A program made the translations under genes and the position numbers. A stretch of 64,000 nucleotides of DNA. Source: Acinetobacter lwoffii (GTDB taxonomy: Bacteria > Pseudomonadota > Gammaproteobacteria > Pseudomonadales > Moraxellaceae). Below, in pieces: positions 53,456 to 62,087 of the stretch (position 1 is the first letter of the stretch; each line of letters begins with the position of its first letter). The stretch covers positions 71,934 to 135,933 of the forward strand of contig NZ_DCLL01000027.1 in NCBI RefSeq assembly GCF_002321025.1, in the 5' to 3' direction. Below the pieces are notes generated by a model. It made no database searches and was not told the origin of the DNA. It saw only the letters and a list, made by a program, of their open reading frames with translations.

Positions 53456-54283
53456 TTATGCACTAAAGCGTGACAAGTCTTCATCCGGGCGTGCTGTTAA
53501 AATTTCCGCGCCAGTTTTAGTCACTAGAATCGTATGTTCATATTGTGCTGACAATGAGTGATCTTTGGTGACCACCGTCCATTTATCACCGAGTAACTTG
53601 GTTTTCCAGTCACCACCATTGACCATTGGCTCAATGGTAAAGGTCATACCTTCTTCAAGCACCATGCCAGTATCTGGCTGACCATAATGCAGCACTTGTG
53701 GTTCGTCATGGAAAGTTGTACCAATACCGTGACCACAATATTCACGAACTACGCCAAAACGCTCAGATTCAACATACTGCTGAATGGCATGACCGATATC
53801 ACCAATGGTTGAGCCCGGTTTTACAGTTTCAATACCCCGGTACATGGCTTCTTGCGCTACCTTACATAGACGGTTGGCAAGAATAGTGGTTTCACCACCC
53901 ACGATGTACATCATGTTGGTGTCACCATGGTAGCCATCTTTAATCACGGTCACATCAATGTTCAGGATGTCGCCTTTTTTCAATTTTTTACTGTCTGATG
54001 GAATGCCGTGACACACTACGTGGTTTACAGAAGTACAAATAGTATGTTGGAAGGCAGGTCGACCCGGTGCAGCGCCATAGCCTAAGCATGCAGGAATCGC
54101 CTGTTGTTGATTGACAATATAGTCATGACAAATCGTATCAAGTTCCAGAGTGGTGACACCCGGAACAATATGCGGTTTGATCATATCCAAAACTTCTGCT
54201 GCCAGTCGCCCTGCCACACGCATTTTTTCAATTTCGTCAGAGGTTTTGATGAGTCGACGTGGAGCTTGGTAAGTGTTGTTCAT
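53456..54283 (-). CDS. map: Methionine aminopeptidase type I
   Basis: Removes the N-terminal Met from new proteins. The 275-residue protein supplies the metal ligands Asp110 (NIDVTVIKDG), Asp121 (HGDTNMMY), His185 (CGHGIGTTFH), Glu218 (TIEPMVN) and a final Glu in QYEHTILVT. Divergent from rpsB, a common arrangement. Normal length. Confidence 0.97.
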   Translation of the reverse strand: MNNTYQAPRRLIKTSDEIEKMRVAGRLAAEVLDMIKPHIVPGVTTLELDTICHDYIVNQQQAIPACLGYGAAPGRPAFQHTICTSVNHVVCHGIPSDSKKLKKGDILNIDVTVIKDGYHGDTNMMYIVGGETTILANRLCKVAQEAMYRGIETVKPGSTIGDIGHAIQQYVESERFGVVREYCGHGIGTTFHDEPQVLHYGQPDTGMVLEEGMTFTIEPMVNGGDWKTKLLGDKWTVVTKDHSLSAQYEHTILVTKTGAEILTARPDEDLSRFSA

Positions 54284-54298
54284 GATCTCTAAAAACTT

Positions 54299-54328
54299 TT
54301 GGAAATTTGTGTGTGACTATGGTATAAA
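54299..54328 (+). promoter_or_regulatory. Probable rpsB-tsf promoter
   Basis: TTGGAA (54299-54304), an 18-base spacer ending in GG, and TATAAA (54323-54328). It predicts a leader of about 155 bases before rpsB. Confidence 0.5.
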
Positions 54329-54420
54329 TAGCCGCCCATTTTATCAAATGCTTTTTCGTGAATAAATTTCACGGGCTTTGTGCGATGAGGCAAAAAAATC
54401 CGCACATATATCGACACATT

Positions 54421-54490
54421 ACTCTGGGTGCCCTTTGGGGTGGAGAATGCGGGTATATGGAGGCCTAACCCAAACTTTAAGGTAAAGAAA
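54421..54490 (+). promoter_or_regulatory. Structured rpsB leader, possible S2 autoregulation site
   Basis: The 70 bases before the rpsB ATG can fold: GGGTGCC (54425-54431) pairs with GGC and ACCC of GGCCTAACCC, enclosing a G-rich apical part. In E. coli the rpsB leader binds protein S2 for feedback control of rpsB-tsf. I infer the same here from position and structure. Confidence 0.5.
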
Positions 54491-55237
54491 ATGGCAGATT
54501 ACAACGTAAGCATGCGCGACCTTCTTCAAGCTGGCGCGCACTTTGGTCACCAAACTCGTTTCTGGAATCCAAAGATGCGTGATTACATCTTTGGTGCGCG
54601 TAACAAAATTCACATCATCAACCTTGAGCACACTGTTCCTGCGTTAAATGATGCTTTGAACTTTGCTAACAACTTGGCTAGCAAAAAGAACAAAGTTTTG
54701 TTCGTTGGTACTAAGCGTGCAGCTTCTGCAATCATCCGTGAACAAGCGCAACGTGCTGGTCAACCATATGTTGATCACCGTTGGTTAGGTGGTATGTTGA
54801 CGAACTGGAAAACACTTCGCCAATCTATCAACCGTTTAAAAGACCTTCAAACTCAATCTCAAGACGGTACTTTCGCTAAGCTGACTAAACGTGAAGCTCT
54901 AGAGCGTACTCGTGAGATGGAAAAACTTGAGCGTGGCTTAGGCGGCGTTAAAAACATGGGTGGTTTACCTGACGCATTATTCGTAATCGACGTTGATCAC
55001 GAAGCGATTGCTATCAAAGAAGCGAAGAACCTTGGTATTCCTGTAATCGGTATCGTTGATACAAACTCTAACCCAGACAACGTAGACTACGTTATCCCGG
55101 GTAACGATGATGCGATCCGTGCAGTAACTCTTTATGCTTCTGCTATGGCTGATGCGATTCTTGCTGGTAAAGAATATGCTCAATCACAAGCAAATGCACA
55201 AGCTAAAGCAGAAGAAGCTCCAGCTTCTGAGGCTTAA
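54491..55237 (+). CDS. rpsB: 30S ribosomal protein S2
   Basis: Small-subunit protein of 248 residues starting MADYNVSMRDLLQAGAHFGH. Typical motifs are HQTRFWNPKM, HIINLEHT and GIPVIGIVDTNSNP. AAGG lies eight bases before the ATG; an open frame 21 codons upstream is inside the regulatory leader. The C-terminus is Ala/Glu-rich. It forms an operon with tsf, and codon use is that of a highly expressed gene. Confidence 0.98.
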   Translation: MADYNVSMRDLLQAGAHFGHQTRFWNPKMRDYIFGARNKIHIINLEHTVPALNDALNFANNLASKKNKVLFVGTKRAASAIIREQAQRAGQPYVDHRWLGGMLTNWKTLRQSINRLKDLQTQSQDGTFAKLTKREALERTREMEKLERGLGGVKNMGGLPDALFVIDVDHEAIAIKEAKNLGIPVIGIVDTNSNPDNVDYVIPGNDDAIRAVTLYASAMADAILAGKEYAQSQANAQAKAEEAPASEA

Positions 55238-55305
55238 TGCGTTTGACGCTAGCTTGTCATTTTTGCGACATGTGATGGTGGCAAAGTAAGCGTTATGTAT
55301 GCAGG

Positions 55306-55331
55306 CGGCCCATGAGAACTCCTCTGGGCCG
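55306..55331 (+). terminator. Partial terminator between rpsB and tsf
   Basis: CGGCCCA / TGGGCCG stem with a 12-base loop followed by TTTCTGTTCT. It sits in the 142-base gap, as in other bacteria where it reduces but does not stop read-through into tsf. Confidence 0.65.
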
Positions 55332-55379
55332 TTTCTGTTCTAAAAAGAATTCATTTTCTACCGAATTTAGGAGATAAAC

Positions 55380-56255
55380 ATGACTGCAGTTACAGCAAGC
55401 ATGGTTAAAGAATTGCGCGATCGTACTGGTCTTGCAATGATGGAATGTAAAAAAGCTTTGACAGAAGCGGGCGGCGACGTTGAACTAGCGATCGACAACC
55501 TACGTAAATCTGGTCAAGCTAAAGCTGCTAAAAAAGCAGGTAACATTGCTGCTGACGGCGCGATCACAATTGCTCAAGACGGCAACAAAGCACTTCTTCT
55601 AGAAGTTAACTGTCAAACTGACTTCGTTGCAAAAGACGAAAACTTTGCTGGTTTCTCTGCGAAAGTTGCTGCTGCTGCACTTGCTGCAAACGTAACTGAT
55701 CCTGCTCAAATCGCTGAATTGAAACTAGAAGATGGTACGACTGTTGAAGAAGCGCGTATCGCTCTTGTTCAAAAAATCGGTGAAAACATCCAAGTACGTC
55801 GTGCGAAAATTGTTGAAGGCGAAAACCTTGCAGTTTACAAACACGGTCTTAAAATCGGTGTTGTTGTTTCTTACACTGGTGATGAAGCTACAGGTAAAGG
55901 CTTGGCAATGCACGTTGCTGCGTTCAATCCAGTTGCTGTAAATGCTGAAGGCGTTTCTGCTGAGCTTATCGCGAAAGAGAAAGAAATTGCTGAAGCGAAA
56001 GCACTTGAATCAGGCAAGCCAGCAAACATCGTTGAGAAGATGGTTGTAGGTTCTGTTGAGAAATACTTGAATGAAGTTGTGCTTGAGCGTCAAATGTACG
56101 TAATCGACAACGACAAGAAAGTTGCAGACGTTCTTAAAGCAACTGGTACTACAGTTGCAAACTTCGTTCGTTTCGAAGTTGGTGAAGGCATTGAGAAAAA
56201 AGCAGAAATGAGCTTCGCTGAAGAAGTTGCTGCTGCTCAAGCTGCTGCAAAATAA
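55380..56255 (+). CDS. tsf: Elongation factor Ts
   Basis: GDP/GTP exchange factor for EF-Tu. The 291-residue protein has the UBA-like N-terminus (VKELRDRTGLAMMECKKAL) and the TDFVAKDENF motif that contacts EF-Tu. AGGAG lies seven bases before the ATG. Highly expressed codon bias; a terminator follows. Confidence 0.98.
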   Translation: MTAVTASMVKELRDRTGLAMMECKKALTEAGGDVELAIDNLRKSGQAKAAKKAGNIAADGAITIAQDGNKALLLEVNCQTDFVAKDENFAGFSAKVAAAALAANVTDPAQIAELKLEDGTTVEEARIALVQKIGENIQVRRAKIVEGENLAVYKHGLKIGVVVSYTGDEATGKGLAMHVAAFNPVAVNAEGVSAELIAKEKEIAEAKALESGKPANIVEKMVVGSVEKYLNEVVLERQMYVIDNDKKVADVLKATGTTVANFVRFEVGEGIEKKAEMSFAEEVAAAQAAAK

Positions 56256-56271
56256 TTCCTTAGGAATTAGA

Positions 56272-56302
56272 AAAAGCCCTATCTGATTGATGGGGCTTTT
56301 TT
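56272..56302 (+). terminator. tsf terminator
   Basis: AAAAAGCCCTATC / GATGGGGCTTTTTT stem (one G-T pair), 16 bases past the stop. Confidence 0.9.
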
Positions 56303-56401
56303 ATGCTGATCTATTCTTCATCAGCAATTCAACAACAGGATTTGGGTCTAGTGATAGAGTTCAGATCATGTATTTATCATTTAATAAAAAAGTCATAAAA
56401 A

Positions 56402-56902
56402 ATGCCAAATAAAACCAATCTGGGCATCGGCGCAGTCATTGCACTGTTGATTGCTGCTTATCTGGGCCTGGATCTACAGCAATCCCAACCACTTGTTCCA
56501 TCCGCATCTGATACCACAACTGAAACACTTCATTCAGAGCCTAACTTAGTACCTTCTCAAACGACTGATGATCTAGACCGAATTGCACGGGCGTTTCAAC
56601 AGCGCCAGAGTAATCTACAGGTCCGTTCAAGCGGGCAGGTGGTTGCCGTTTTGCCAGATGATCATGAAGGATCGCGTCATCAAAAGTTTATCCTCGAATT
56701 ACCAAATGGCCAAACTGTACTGGTTGCACATAATATCGATCTGGCGCCGCGTATTCAGAATATTCAAAAACAGGATCAGGTCGAGTTTTATGGAGAATAT
56801 GAATACAGTGACAAGGGCGGGGTGATTCATTGGACGCATCATGACCCTGCGCGAAAACATGTCGATGGCTGGTTAAAACATCAAGGAAGAACCTATCAAT
56901 AA
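56402..56902 (+). CDS. DUF3465 domain protein
   Basis: A 166-residue protein with one N-terminal membrane helix or uncleaved signal (about 7-24), a low-complexity linker (25-55) and a C-terminal DUF3465 domain recognised by VLPDDHEGSRHQKF, VLVAHNIDLAPR and GGVIHWTHHDP. The domain is thought to be an OB-like fold, with nothing known of function. Likely faces the periplasm. Confidence 0.88.
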   Translation: MPNKTNLGIGAVIALLIAAYLGLDLQQSQPLVPSASDTTTETLHSEPNLVPSQTTDDLDRIARAFQQRQSNLQVRSSGQVVAVLPDDHEGSRHQKFILELPNGQTVLVAHNIDLAPRIQNIQKQDQVEFYGEYEYSDKGGVIHWTHHDPARKHVDGWLKHQGRTYQ

Positions 56903-56935
56903 GGTTCTTCCAATTGGATAAATCGAATATAGCGT

Positions 56936-57391
56936 TTAAACGCTCATAATTGCGCTGTTATGGCGTGATTTCCAGTTCGGTAGGATTTTACCTAAATAGG
57001 CATCCATGCACCAAATTGGGCCAATGAGGAGGAATTGGAGGTCTTTGAAGAATGAAGGCTTTTTACCTTCCACTTTGTGCCCATAAAATTGGCCAATCCA
57101 GGCCAAGACAAACAAGGCAATAAAGAAACCGGTACCGACTGGCAGAATCCAGATGAGCCAGGCCATGACCAAAGTCAACGTAACCATCGCTACTGCCAGA
57201 ACAAGATCTAGGCGTGCATAGAAGATAAAAGCCAAAACCAGTAGCAGGGTCGTCAGCAAAGCGCTGAAATGCGCCAGAATGCCAATAATCGAAAAATAGA
57301 TGGTTGGTACGCAGACCCAGTGAATCAGCTTGTTGGTTTTATTTTGATGGCTGTCACTATATTCATCAAACCATTCAGATATTGTTTTCAT
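56936..57391 (-). CDS. DUF962 / Mpo1-like membrane protein
   Basis: A 151-residue protein with about four hydrophobic helices and the DUF962 pattern: HWVCVPTIYFS near the start, and WIGQFYGHKVEGKKPSF later. Yeast Mpo1 of this family is an Fe(II) dioxygenase that alpha-oxidises 2-hydroxy fatty acids; the conserved His residues (His28, His109 region) are present. Bacterial role unknown. GGAG lies five bases before... the chosen ATG's spacer; the ATG four codons upstream has no site. Confidence 0.85.
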   Translation of the reverse strand: MKTISEWFDEYSDSHQNKTNKLIHWVCVPTIYFSIIGILAHFSALLTTLLLVLAFIFYARLDLVLAVAMVTLTLVMAWLIWILPVGTGFFIALFVLAWIGQFYGHKVEGKKPSFFKDLQFLLIGPIWCMDAYLGKILPNWKSRHNSAIMSV

Positions 57392-57584
57392 ACTCCGCTC
57401 CATTCCATGAACACATTTTGCTTATCTGGAAATATAAAGCAGAATCCGGATGTGGTCAAAAGTTAATCATGCAAGCGAGTGAATTTTATCAGGCAGAATG
57501 AACCTACCAAAATTTTCTTGAAAGAACTTTGAGATAGGGCTGAGCAGGGACGTTTATATTCTTCTAGAAAATGAGCACAATAAA

Positions 57585-57606
57585 AAAGCCACATTACTGT
57601 GGCCTT
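57585..57606 (-). terminator. Terminator after the rlpA-like gene
   Basis: GCCACA / TGTGGC stem with a four-base loop; on the minus strand TTTTTTATT follows. Confidence 0.8.
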
Positions 57607-57631
57607 TGTTAAATGTGTTGCAGGTCAAATC

Positions 57632-58246
57632 TTAAGAATTTGGACCAGCGACACGTTCAATACTGACTTTTGCAGTACCGGCACTGGTAATACCTAACTG
57701 TTTCGCAGCGCCGTAAGATAAATCAACAACACGGTTACCATGGAAAGGACCGCGGTCATTTACTTTAACCACGACGCTCTTGCCGTTATTGCGGTTAGTT
57801 ACGCGAATATAGCAGTTCAATGGCAGGCTACGATGGGCAGCTGTCATTGCGTTCATGTCAAAGGTTTCACCGCTTGCAGTTTTACGGCCGTGGAATTGAC
57901 GACCATACCAAGACGCTGTACCTGTCTGACTGAATTTACGTACAGTATTAGAAGCCACTGTATTCAGTTTTTCAATCACTGAAGGCTCTTCTGCAGGAAG
58001 TTCAATTTTCGCTGCAATGGTTTCACGGCGAACTTTATCGCCAGAACGCTCAGTGATTGAAAGGCTGTTCAAATTTGTGAAATTTGAATTGAAGCTTTGA
58101 GCTTCTTTATTGAGTACTCGCGTGGCAAGACGCGAATTGTCATTTTCATTGGTGAATGAAGATGACGGAACCATATCTGCCTGCGATTGCGTCAGCGTGA
58201 CGATCGTGGCAATGGCCATAAAAGACTTCAAAATTGAAGAATGCAT
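57632..58246 (-). CDS. RlpA-like septal ring lytic transglycosylase
   Basis: A 204-residue secreted protein (signal peptide up to about SQA) with a C-terminal double-psi beta-barrel: GTASWYGRQFHGRKTASGE, MTAAHRSLPLNCYIRV and VKVNDRGPFHGNRVVDLS. The RlpA family cleaves peptidoglycan lacking stem peptides in some species. This version has neither a lipobox Cys nor a SPOR domain, so it is probably soluble and its septal targeting is doubtful. GGAG precedes the ATG. Confidence 0.88.
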   Translation of the reverse strand: MHSSILKSFMAIATIVTLTQSQADMVPSSSFTNENDNSRLATRVLNKEAQSFNSNFTNLNSLSITERSGDKVRRETIAAKIELPAEEPSVIEKLNTVASNTVRKFSQTGTASWYGRQFHGRKTASGETFDMNAMTAAHRSLPLNCYIRVTNRNNGKSVVVKVNDRGPFHGNRVVDLSYGAAKQLGITSAGTAKVSIERVAGPNS

Positions 58247-58534
58247 CGAATCAACTCCTAACAGCATATCTATTGGTTGTTCATAAATGGCTGAAAAACC
58301 ATGTAAACATGCCTGATATTTAACTTATGCAACTACATTTAACGAAATGGATAATATTCATGCCGGCAATACCCTGTCTAGTGTTTAATTAAAATAGTTA
58401 AAAAAAGAACGCAAAATAAACAATGATTGATCAAAAAATAATCAATATTGTAACATAATATTAAAATTGCTTAAAATACGCACAAATTAACCCATAAAAA
58501 TGTTGACTTTCATAATTTGTATTAATTTTTAGTG

Positions 58535-59536
58535 TTAACGGCTGGTAATTTCGGCACCTAATAACCACAAAGCAGTAGCATACATACGGCTGCGATTATA
58601 AGTGGTAATCACTTGAAAATTTGGATAAGTGATATAGTAAATCGAGCCATAATTCTCTTGTAATTGAATTACATTAACCAGATCCAGATCGTCAATTTTT
58701 ACGATTGGATTCATTGGGCTGATGCCTTGAGTTTTTAACACACCATAAGGGATAGGCTGGGTGAGATCTTTGGCAATTACTGCATCTGGATTTGAACCGG
58801 TATAACGTGCCGGAAAGGCAATCGGCTGATTACGCTGCCAGCCATGCTGTGCCAGATAGTTGGCAATCGAACCTATTGCATCCACTGCTGAATTACGCAG
58901 GTCAATATGACCATTGCCATCGTAGTCCACGCCGAATTTGGGAATGTTGCTCGGCATAAACTGCGGATAGCCAACAGCGCCGGCATACGAACCCACCACA
59001 GAAGAGGTGGCAACACCATCTCTATATGACCAGGCAATTAAAGCAGCCAGTTCATCCTGAAAATATTGGGCACGACGTTCATAGCCAAACCCTAAGGTTG
59101 CCAGGGCATCACGAGTGACAAAAGAGCCCTTGTTGCTGCCAAAACCGGTTTCTACACCTAAAATGCCCAGAATGATCGATTGCGGCACACCAAACTGCTG
59201 TTCAGCACGGTTAAGCGTTTCTGCATATTGTTGTTTAAAGCGTACGCCGCGCTGAATGGTAGATTCAGCCAGGAAGTTAGTCTTATACGAATACCAAGGC
59301 TTACTTTCACCTGGGCGATTCATGATATTGATGATATTAGGCAGGTTACGCGTCCCGTTCATGGCGGAATCTACTTGCTGGGCACTTAGCCCATAGCTCT
59401 GCATGGCATTCTGCTTAAAAGCGGCATAAGAAGGGTGATATTGGAAATCGTTGGCCAGACTCAAACTGCTGAGACCAAATGCGGTAAGTGCGATTGAAAG
59501 CTGCTTAAACTTTTTATAAAAATCCGATTTCAACAT
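58535..59536 (-). CDS. mltB: Lytic murein transglycosylase B
   Basis: Cleaves peptidoglycan glycan strands to 1,6-anhydro products. The 333-residue protein has catalytic Glu129 in GVETGFGSNKG, then SYAGAVGYPQFMPS and DYDGNGHIDL, all MltB-type. The signal peptide ends near LSLA-ND with no lipobox, unlike the E. coli lipoprotein MltB, so it is predicted to be soluble periplasmic. Confidence 0.94.
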   Translation of the reverse strand: MLKSDFYKKFKQLSIALTAFGLSSLSLANDFQYHPSYAAFKQNAMQSYGLSAQQVDSAMNGTRNLPNIINIMNRPGESKPWYSYKTNFLAESTIQRGVRFKQQYAETLNRAEQQFGVPQSIILGILGVETGFGSNKGSFVTRDALATLGFGYERRAQYFQDELAALIAWSYRDGVATSSVVGSYAGAVGYPQFMPSNIPKFGVDYDGNGHIDLRNSAVDAIGSIANYLAQHGWQRNQPIAFPARYTGSNPDAVIAKDLTQPIPYGVLKTQGISPMNPIVKIDDLDLVNVIQLQENYGSIYYITYPNFQVITTYNRSRMYATALWLLGAEITSR

Positions 59537-59688
59537 CTTGCTACGATTTCCAGTTTTTTTGATGAGTTGCTGGCGATGTCATTTGAATCATGCCATGAAA
59601 AAGATTGATAAAATTTTTTCAATCGTGAGGCTTAAAGTGCCAGATTAAAGATAACATTCGGATGAATAAGAGACCTAGCCGCTTATAC

Positions 59689-59715
59689 AAAAATAGCGAT
59701 GGATTGGCTATTTTT
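59689..59715. terminator. Orphan terminator-like hairpin
   Basis: AAAAATAGC / GCTATTTTT with a nine-base loop in the 289-base gap between mltB and the next gene upstream. It could be a second terminator for the queF operon, or end an unlisted transcript. Confidence 0.45.
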
Positions 59716-59775
59716 ACGGCAGTTTGTCTTATAGAGTCGCTTATCTGTAACAAGCTATTTCACTGATCATAAAAA

Positions 59776-59795
59776 AGCCTGACCGAAGTCAGGCT
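59776..59795 (-). terminator. Terminator of the exporter-queF operon
   Basis: AGCCTGAC / GTCAGGCT with loop CGAA; the minus strand continues TTTTTTATG. It lies about 30 bases past the last gene. Confidence 0.9.
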
Positions 59796-59825
59796 AATTC
59801 CTCAAGATTTGTAGAAAATCTTGAA

Positions 59826-60479
59826 CTATTCTGTATAGAACAAAGTGTCGTGATATTCGGCCATGGCGCGCAGCTCATCTTTATTCAAATTCAGAATGAT
59901 TTTATCTGCTGCCATATTGATGGCCTTGATCACTGCAGATGCGCCAATATCTGCTGCCTTGCGTTTGATCATGCCAAGATCCAGGGTTTTATTAAAGTCG
60001 ACCATAAAATGTCGTACTGTCGCTTCACCAAATTGCTTGTACAGGTTGCTGAACGCTTGTTTATCAATAGTCTGACCGGCTTTAAGTTCTGCGTAATGAT
60101 GTTTTAAATTCGTCACCAGACTGGCATCCAGTGATTCACCAATGCGGAAATGTCCTTCAGGATCTTTAAACAGACTGCGCTCAGAGAATGCAATTGACTC
60201 TCTGACCACATCGTTCGGCGCTTTACTCAATAGCTGCTTCAGTAAAACCGCAACAGTCGACTTGATATAGCCAGCCAGTTTTTCCGCAGTATCACGTTTA
60301 TCGCTGGCAGGAAAGCGACGCACCAGCTCGGTAAGAATCGCATCAATAATTTCATCATTAATCATTAATGCGGTTTTATCACGCAATGGGTAAAGCGGCT
60401 CACTTGAATTTTTGTTTTTTTGTGCAGTCTGAATTGTATTTAAAAGCTCTGCAGAAGGAATAAACCCAAAAAATGGCAT
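59826..60479 (-). CDS. Helical cytoplasmic protein of unknown function
   Basis: A 217-residue protein without signal peptide or obvious membrane helix. It looks mostly alpha-helical, with charged heptad-like stretches (for example DEIIDAILTELVRRFPASDKRD in the first third) and a hydrophobic IGASAVIKAINMAADKIILNL segment near 180-200. I know no domain. GAGG lies seven bases before the ATG. It starts 19 bases after queF and is probably the last gene of the ABC-queF operon. Confidence 0.8.
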   Translation of the reverse strand: MPFFGFIPSAELLNTIQTAQKNKNSSEPLYPLRDKTALMINDEIIDAILTELVRRFPASDKRDTAEKLAGYIKSTVAVLLKQLLSKAPNDVVRESIAFSERSLFKDPEGHFRIGESLDASLVTNLKHHYAELKAGQTIDKQAFSNLYKQFGEATVRHFMVDFNKTLDLGMIKRKAADIGASAVIKAINMAADKIILNLNKDELRAMAEYHDTLFYTE

Positions 60480-60498
60480 TGTTCAACCTCAATGTTTT

Positions 60499-61314
60499 TT
60501 ATTGTCGCGCTAAACGAATAGGGCGAGGCATCCATGTTAAATCCGATACACGGCAAGGGTTGATATCCAATCCACCACGGCGTGTATAGGTTGCGTAGAC
60601 CATCAGCTTTTCCGGTTTCAGTTGCTGCCAGATATCGGCAAACATCTGCTCCACACATTGTTCGTGGAACCCATTATGCTGACGGTAGGAAATAATATAA
60701 GCTAAAATACTCTTATAACAAGGTTTTTTACCTTGATAACGTATAAAAACTGTTCCCCAGTCCGGCTGGCCAGTGACTGGGCAGTTACTTCTGAGTAAAT
60801 GTGAATACAGCTGGATTTCACCTTCTGCTGCATCATCCGAATCCAAAGCCAATAAACTGGCATCTGGATGATTTTCTAGGCGCTCAGGTGTCAGCTCGTC
60901 AATGCAGATGCCTTCCGGCTTGCTGATCTCTAATTCATCGACCTGAAACAATTGCAGTTTAACTTCAGCTTCAGCCGCAGCAGATAAATCTTTTTCGACC
61001 GTCGTGATAAAGGCATCTTGAGATTCAAACTTGGCAAAATTCAGGCTATTGAAATACAGTTTTAAGGATTTGGATTCAATCAGATTCGGCGAAGACGCTG
61101 GCAAGCTAATGCGGCCAATAGCCACTTGCGGCACACCGGTTGAATTTAACCAGGAAATTTCAAATACATGCCACCAGTCTGCACCTTGCTGAATCGCTTC
61201 GACATGTGCGTATTGTTCACGGGCAGGCGCGCGCGAAATCGGAAACAGAACATCAGGCTGATATTCTGTCGGGTAATTGGTGTCTTTACCAAGGAGAGAT
61301 TGTTCTACACTCAT
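60499..61314 (-). CDS. queF: NADPH-dependent preQ0 reductase
   Basis: Reduces 7-cyano-7-deazaguanine to 7-aminomethyl-7-deazaguanine for queuosine. The 271-residue protein is the long, two-module form: the QueF signature ESKSLKLYFNS (80-90) and the catalytic Cys178 in LLRSNCPVTGQPDWG with Asp185. The start overlaps the stop of the ABC permease by one base (TAATG). queC and queE are elsewhere in the window. Confidence 0.96.
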   Translation of the reverse strand: MSVEQSLLGKDTNYPTEYQPDVLFPISRAPAREQYAHVEAIQQGADWWHVFEISWLNSTGVPQVAIGRISLPASSPNLIESKSLKLYFNSLNFAKFESQDAFITTVEKDLSAAAEAEVKLQLFQVDELEISKPEGICIDELTPERLENHPDASLLALDSDDAAEGEIQLYSHLLRSNCPVTGQPDWGTVFIRYQGKKPCYKSILAYIISYRQHNGFHEQCVEQMFADIWQQLKPEKLMVYATYTRRGGLDINPCRVSDLTWMPRPIRLARQ

Positions 61315-62087
61315 TATTCACGCATTCCTGAACCACGGGAGAGTAAATGATAGGCCACTGCATACAGCACGGCGCAACATAAGGTAATCACTGTCAGTGA
61401 AATGGCAACATTGACATCGCTATGTCCTAAAATGCCATAGCGGAACGCATTGACCATATACACGACAGGATTAATTAAAGATAAATTTTGCCAGAATGGG
61501 CTTAAGCTCGAAATAGCATAAAACACACCACCTAAATAGGTCAGTGGTGTTAAAACAAAAGTCGGGATGATCGAGATATCATCGAAAGATTTGGCATAGA
61601 CGGCATTGATAAAACCACCCAAGGAAAACAGCAGGGAAGTAATCAAGACTGTATATATAGTCACAAACCAGTTAGTGATGTATAAATCGGCAAAAAATAA
61701 GCTCACGGCACTGACAATGATTGCCACCAGTATCCCACGAATCACACCGCCCAATACATGCCCCCATAAAATGGCATGCATCGGTACCGGACTCATGATC
61801 AGTTCTTCAATGCTTTTCTGGAATTTTGAGCTGAAGAAACTAGACGAGACGTTGGCATAGCTGTTGGTGATCACGGCCATCATAATCAGACCGGGCACAA
61901 TGAACTCCATATAACTATAGCCGCCCATTTCCCCGATACGTGAGCCGACCAGATTACCGAAGATCACGAAATATAAGCTCATGGTAATGGCAGGTGGCAA
62001 CAGGGTCTGCGGCCAGATGCGCATAAAGCGACGCACTTCTTTATAGATAATGGTATATAAAGCTACGCTGAGTTGATTAATGTTCAT
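61314..62087 (-). CDS. ABC-2 type exporter permease (YadH-like)
   Basis: A 257-residue membrane protein with six predicted helices and the ABC-2 signature around SPVPMHAILWGHVLGGVIRG. It resembles E. coli YadH, whose substrate is unknown. It overlaps the ATPase gene upstream by four bases (ATGA) and queF downstream by one base, showing tight coupling. Confidence 0.9.
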   Translation of the reverse strand: MNINQLSVALYTIIYKEVRRFMRIWPQTLLPPAITMSLYFVIFGNLVGSRIGEMGGYSYMEFIVPGLIMMAVITNSYANVSSSFFSSKFQKSIEELIMSPVPMHAILWGHVLGGVIRGILVAIIVSAVSLFFADLYITNWFVTIYTVLITSLLFSLGGFINAVYAKSFDDISIIPTFVLTPLTYLGGVFYAISSLSPFWQNLSLINPVVYMVNAFRYGILGHSDVNVAISLTVITLCCAVLYAVAYHLLSRGSGMRE

